From Avichristensenella sp031549905 (GTDB lineage Bacteria; Bacillota; Clostridia; Christensenellales; Aristaeellaceae): DNA of 23,357 nt. The position numbers and the translations under genes were made by a program. Below the pieces are notes generated by a model that saw only the letters and a list, made by a program, of their open reading frames with translations, ran no database searches and was not told the DNA's origin. Shown here one piece after another: positions 22,407-23,357 of this stretch. The DNA lies in assembly GCA_031549905.1 (NCBI GenBank), contig JAVBPC010000029.1, forward strand, positions 1 through 23,357, written 5' to 3'. Each line of letters starts with the position of its first letter. The stretch's first letter is position 1.

Positions 22407-23357
22407 TCACCTCAATATCCTCGCCAAATACCTCGACTTCACCTGCCTGGATGCCAGCGCCCGCGTCACCGGCGGCAGCTTCAGCACGGCCGTCAGCAGC
22501 GCGCCCATCACGCGGTGGCTTTCAAGCGCTGGCGTATCGAACAGCAGGTTGGACAGCTGCCCCTTTTCGATGGCGGCCAGCACGATCCTGTGCGCGCCGC
22601 TGACCGGTGTAATGACGCGCTCGCCGCGGTATTTCAGCGAAATCGCAGCTTTATGGCAGTTGCGCGTGCAAACGCCGCAGCCAAGGCAGGCAGCCTCATC
22701 CACCTTTGCGGTGCGGACATCGCGCTCGCCCCTGCGCGCAGTTTCCATTTTGATGGCATCCACCGGGCACACGCGGACGCATTTGCCGCAGCCGGTGCAC
22801 TTTTCCGCGTCAATACAAGGCAAAAACGGCGTAGTTTCCACCGACCGGCCCATACCCCAGCGCTTTTGCGCCAGCATGGCCTCGCAGCAGCAACCGCAGC
22901 AGTTGCACAGGAAGGACAGCTGCGCCTGCACATTCTCGCCGCAGTGCACCAGGTTCGCCTCGCGCACCAGCGCCAGCGCCTCCAGCGCTTCCGTTTTGCT
23001 AACGCTGCGCGCGTACCCGTGCCGGGAAAGCGAATCCGCGGTGTTGCCAAACGTCATGCACACATCCATCGGCGCGTCGCACGCGGTACCCAGGTGCTGC
23101 GCCTTGTGGCGGCAGTAGCACATGCCGATGCCGATATGCTCTGCCGTTTCGATGACCTGGCTCGCCCGGTCCATATCCAGCACATGCACGGCGATTTCCG
23201 GCGTGATGGCGTCTTCACGCACAAACGTGCGGCCCAGCTTGGTTTCCGTGCCCCAGAAAAGCGCCGTCATCATTTCGCTTTCCACGCCCATGTACTGGTG
23301 GTACAGCTCGCTGAGCAGCTTTTGATCGATATCGTCGCGCACGCGCATCAGCGCAAA
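22407..23357 (-). CDS. 4Fe-4S ferredoxin-type protein (5' end beyond window)
   Basis: At least 316 residues. The frame is open to the right edge (Phe-Ala-Leu before the first Met at 23348), so the true start is probably outside the window. A bacterial-type double ferredoxin domain is clear: CTGCGKCVRVCPVDAI and CLGCGVCTRNCHKAAI, each binding one 4Fe-4S cluster. Upstream lie two further cysteine-rich groups, GMCYCRHKAQHLGTAC with a later CMTFG, and FLCNCCGCCCEAM. These may bind another metal centre. This arrangement occurs in polyferredoxin-like proteins of anaerobes whose partners are unknown. It is cytoplasmic, with no membrane segment. It converges on the sensor kinase gene with repeat copy 3 between. 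Confidence 0.85.
   Translation of the reverse strand, partial: FALMRVRDDIDQKLLSELYHQYMGVESEMMTALFWGTETKLGRTFVREDAITPEIAVHVLDMDRASQVIETAEHIGIGMCYCRHKAQHLGTACDAPMDVCMTFGNTADSLSRHGYARSVSKTEALEALALVREANLVHCGENVQAQLSFLCNCCGCCCEAMLAQKRWGMGRSVETTPFLPCIDAEKCTGCGKCVRVCPVDAIKMETARRGERDVRTAKVDEAACLGCGVCTRNCHKAAISLKYRGERVITPVSGAHRIVLAAIEKGQLSNLLFDTPALESHRVMGALLTAVLKLPPVTRALASRQVKSRYLARILR

Overview
The window is about 23.4 kb of GC-rich DNA that is densely coding on both strands and looks like core chromosome of a high-GC member of the Firmicutes, probably an anaerobic Clostridia lineage. The best evidence is the ribosomal gene set rplU-prp-rpmA: L27 carries the N-terminal extension that the Prp protease removes in Firmicutes. 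Strong Shine-Dalgarno sites, frequent TTG and GTG starts, a Gram-positive style potABCD locus with an XRE-cupin regulator, DUF554, VanZ-like and polyferredoxin-like proteins agree with this. The genus cannot be read from the sequence. No rRNA, tRNA, CRISPR array, prophage or transposase gene is visible.

Layout. 1-1385 (minus): a His/Cys-rich repeat protein and a TTG-started SAM methyltransferase that runs off the left edge. 1484-5470 (plus): AraC-type regulator, VOC protein, APH-type kinase, FmdB-like zinc ribbon and murA. 5750-10303 (minus): a polyamine uptake locus, regulator then potA-potB-potC-potD, with 4-base overlaps between the ABC genes. 10516-11244 (plus): a two-part protein of unknown function. 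11262-11984 (minus): an Imm-5-like protein and a small XRE regulator. 12081-14187 (plus): trmL, a MITE-like foldback element, a small membrane protein and two tandem uracil-DNA glycosylase paralogues. 14262-15500 (minus): a secreted subtilisin-like protein. 15599-17163 (plus): a MazG-like protein and the rplU-prp-rpmA operon. 17493-22212 (plus): DUF554 protein, a small conserved protein, GNAT, VanZ-like protein and a hybrid sensor kinase. 22407-23357 (minus): an Fe-S protein running off the right edge.

How the genes work together. PotABCD would import spermidine/putrescine, and the XRE-cupin protein probably senses polyamines and acts on a cluster of TTTAGC half-sites in its own leader. Prp trims L27 made from the same operon. 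The two glycosylases are translationally linked, but only the first keeps the four Fe-S cysteines.

The most unusual content is non-coding. A family of composite elements, each a fixed series of short perfect palindromes, occupies gene-end spacers at 5481-5738, 17222-17454 and 22225-22397. A diverged inverted relative lies at 9568-9760. Several stems keep pairing through compensatory changes between copies. A separate 165-bp foldback element bounded by TA sits exactly on the trmL stop codon. Two genes (the AraC regulator and trmL) have a -10 box six bases before the ATG, which predicts leaderless mRNAs. All functions are inferred from reading the sequence; no database search was run.
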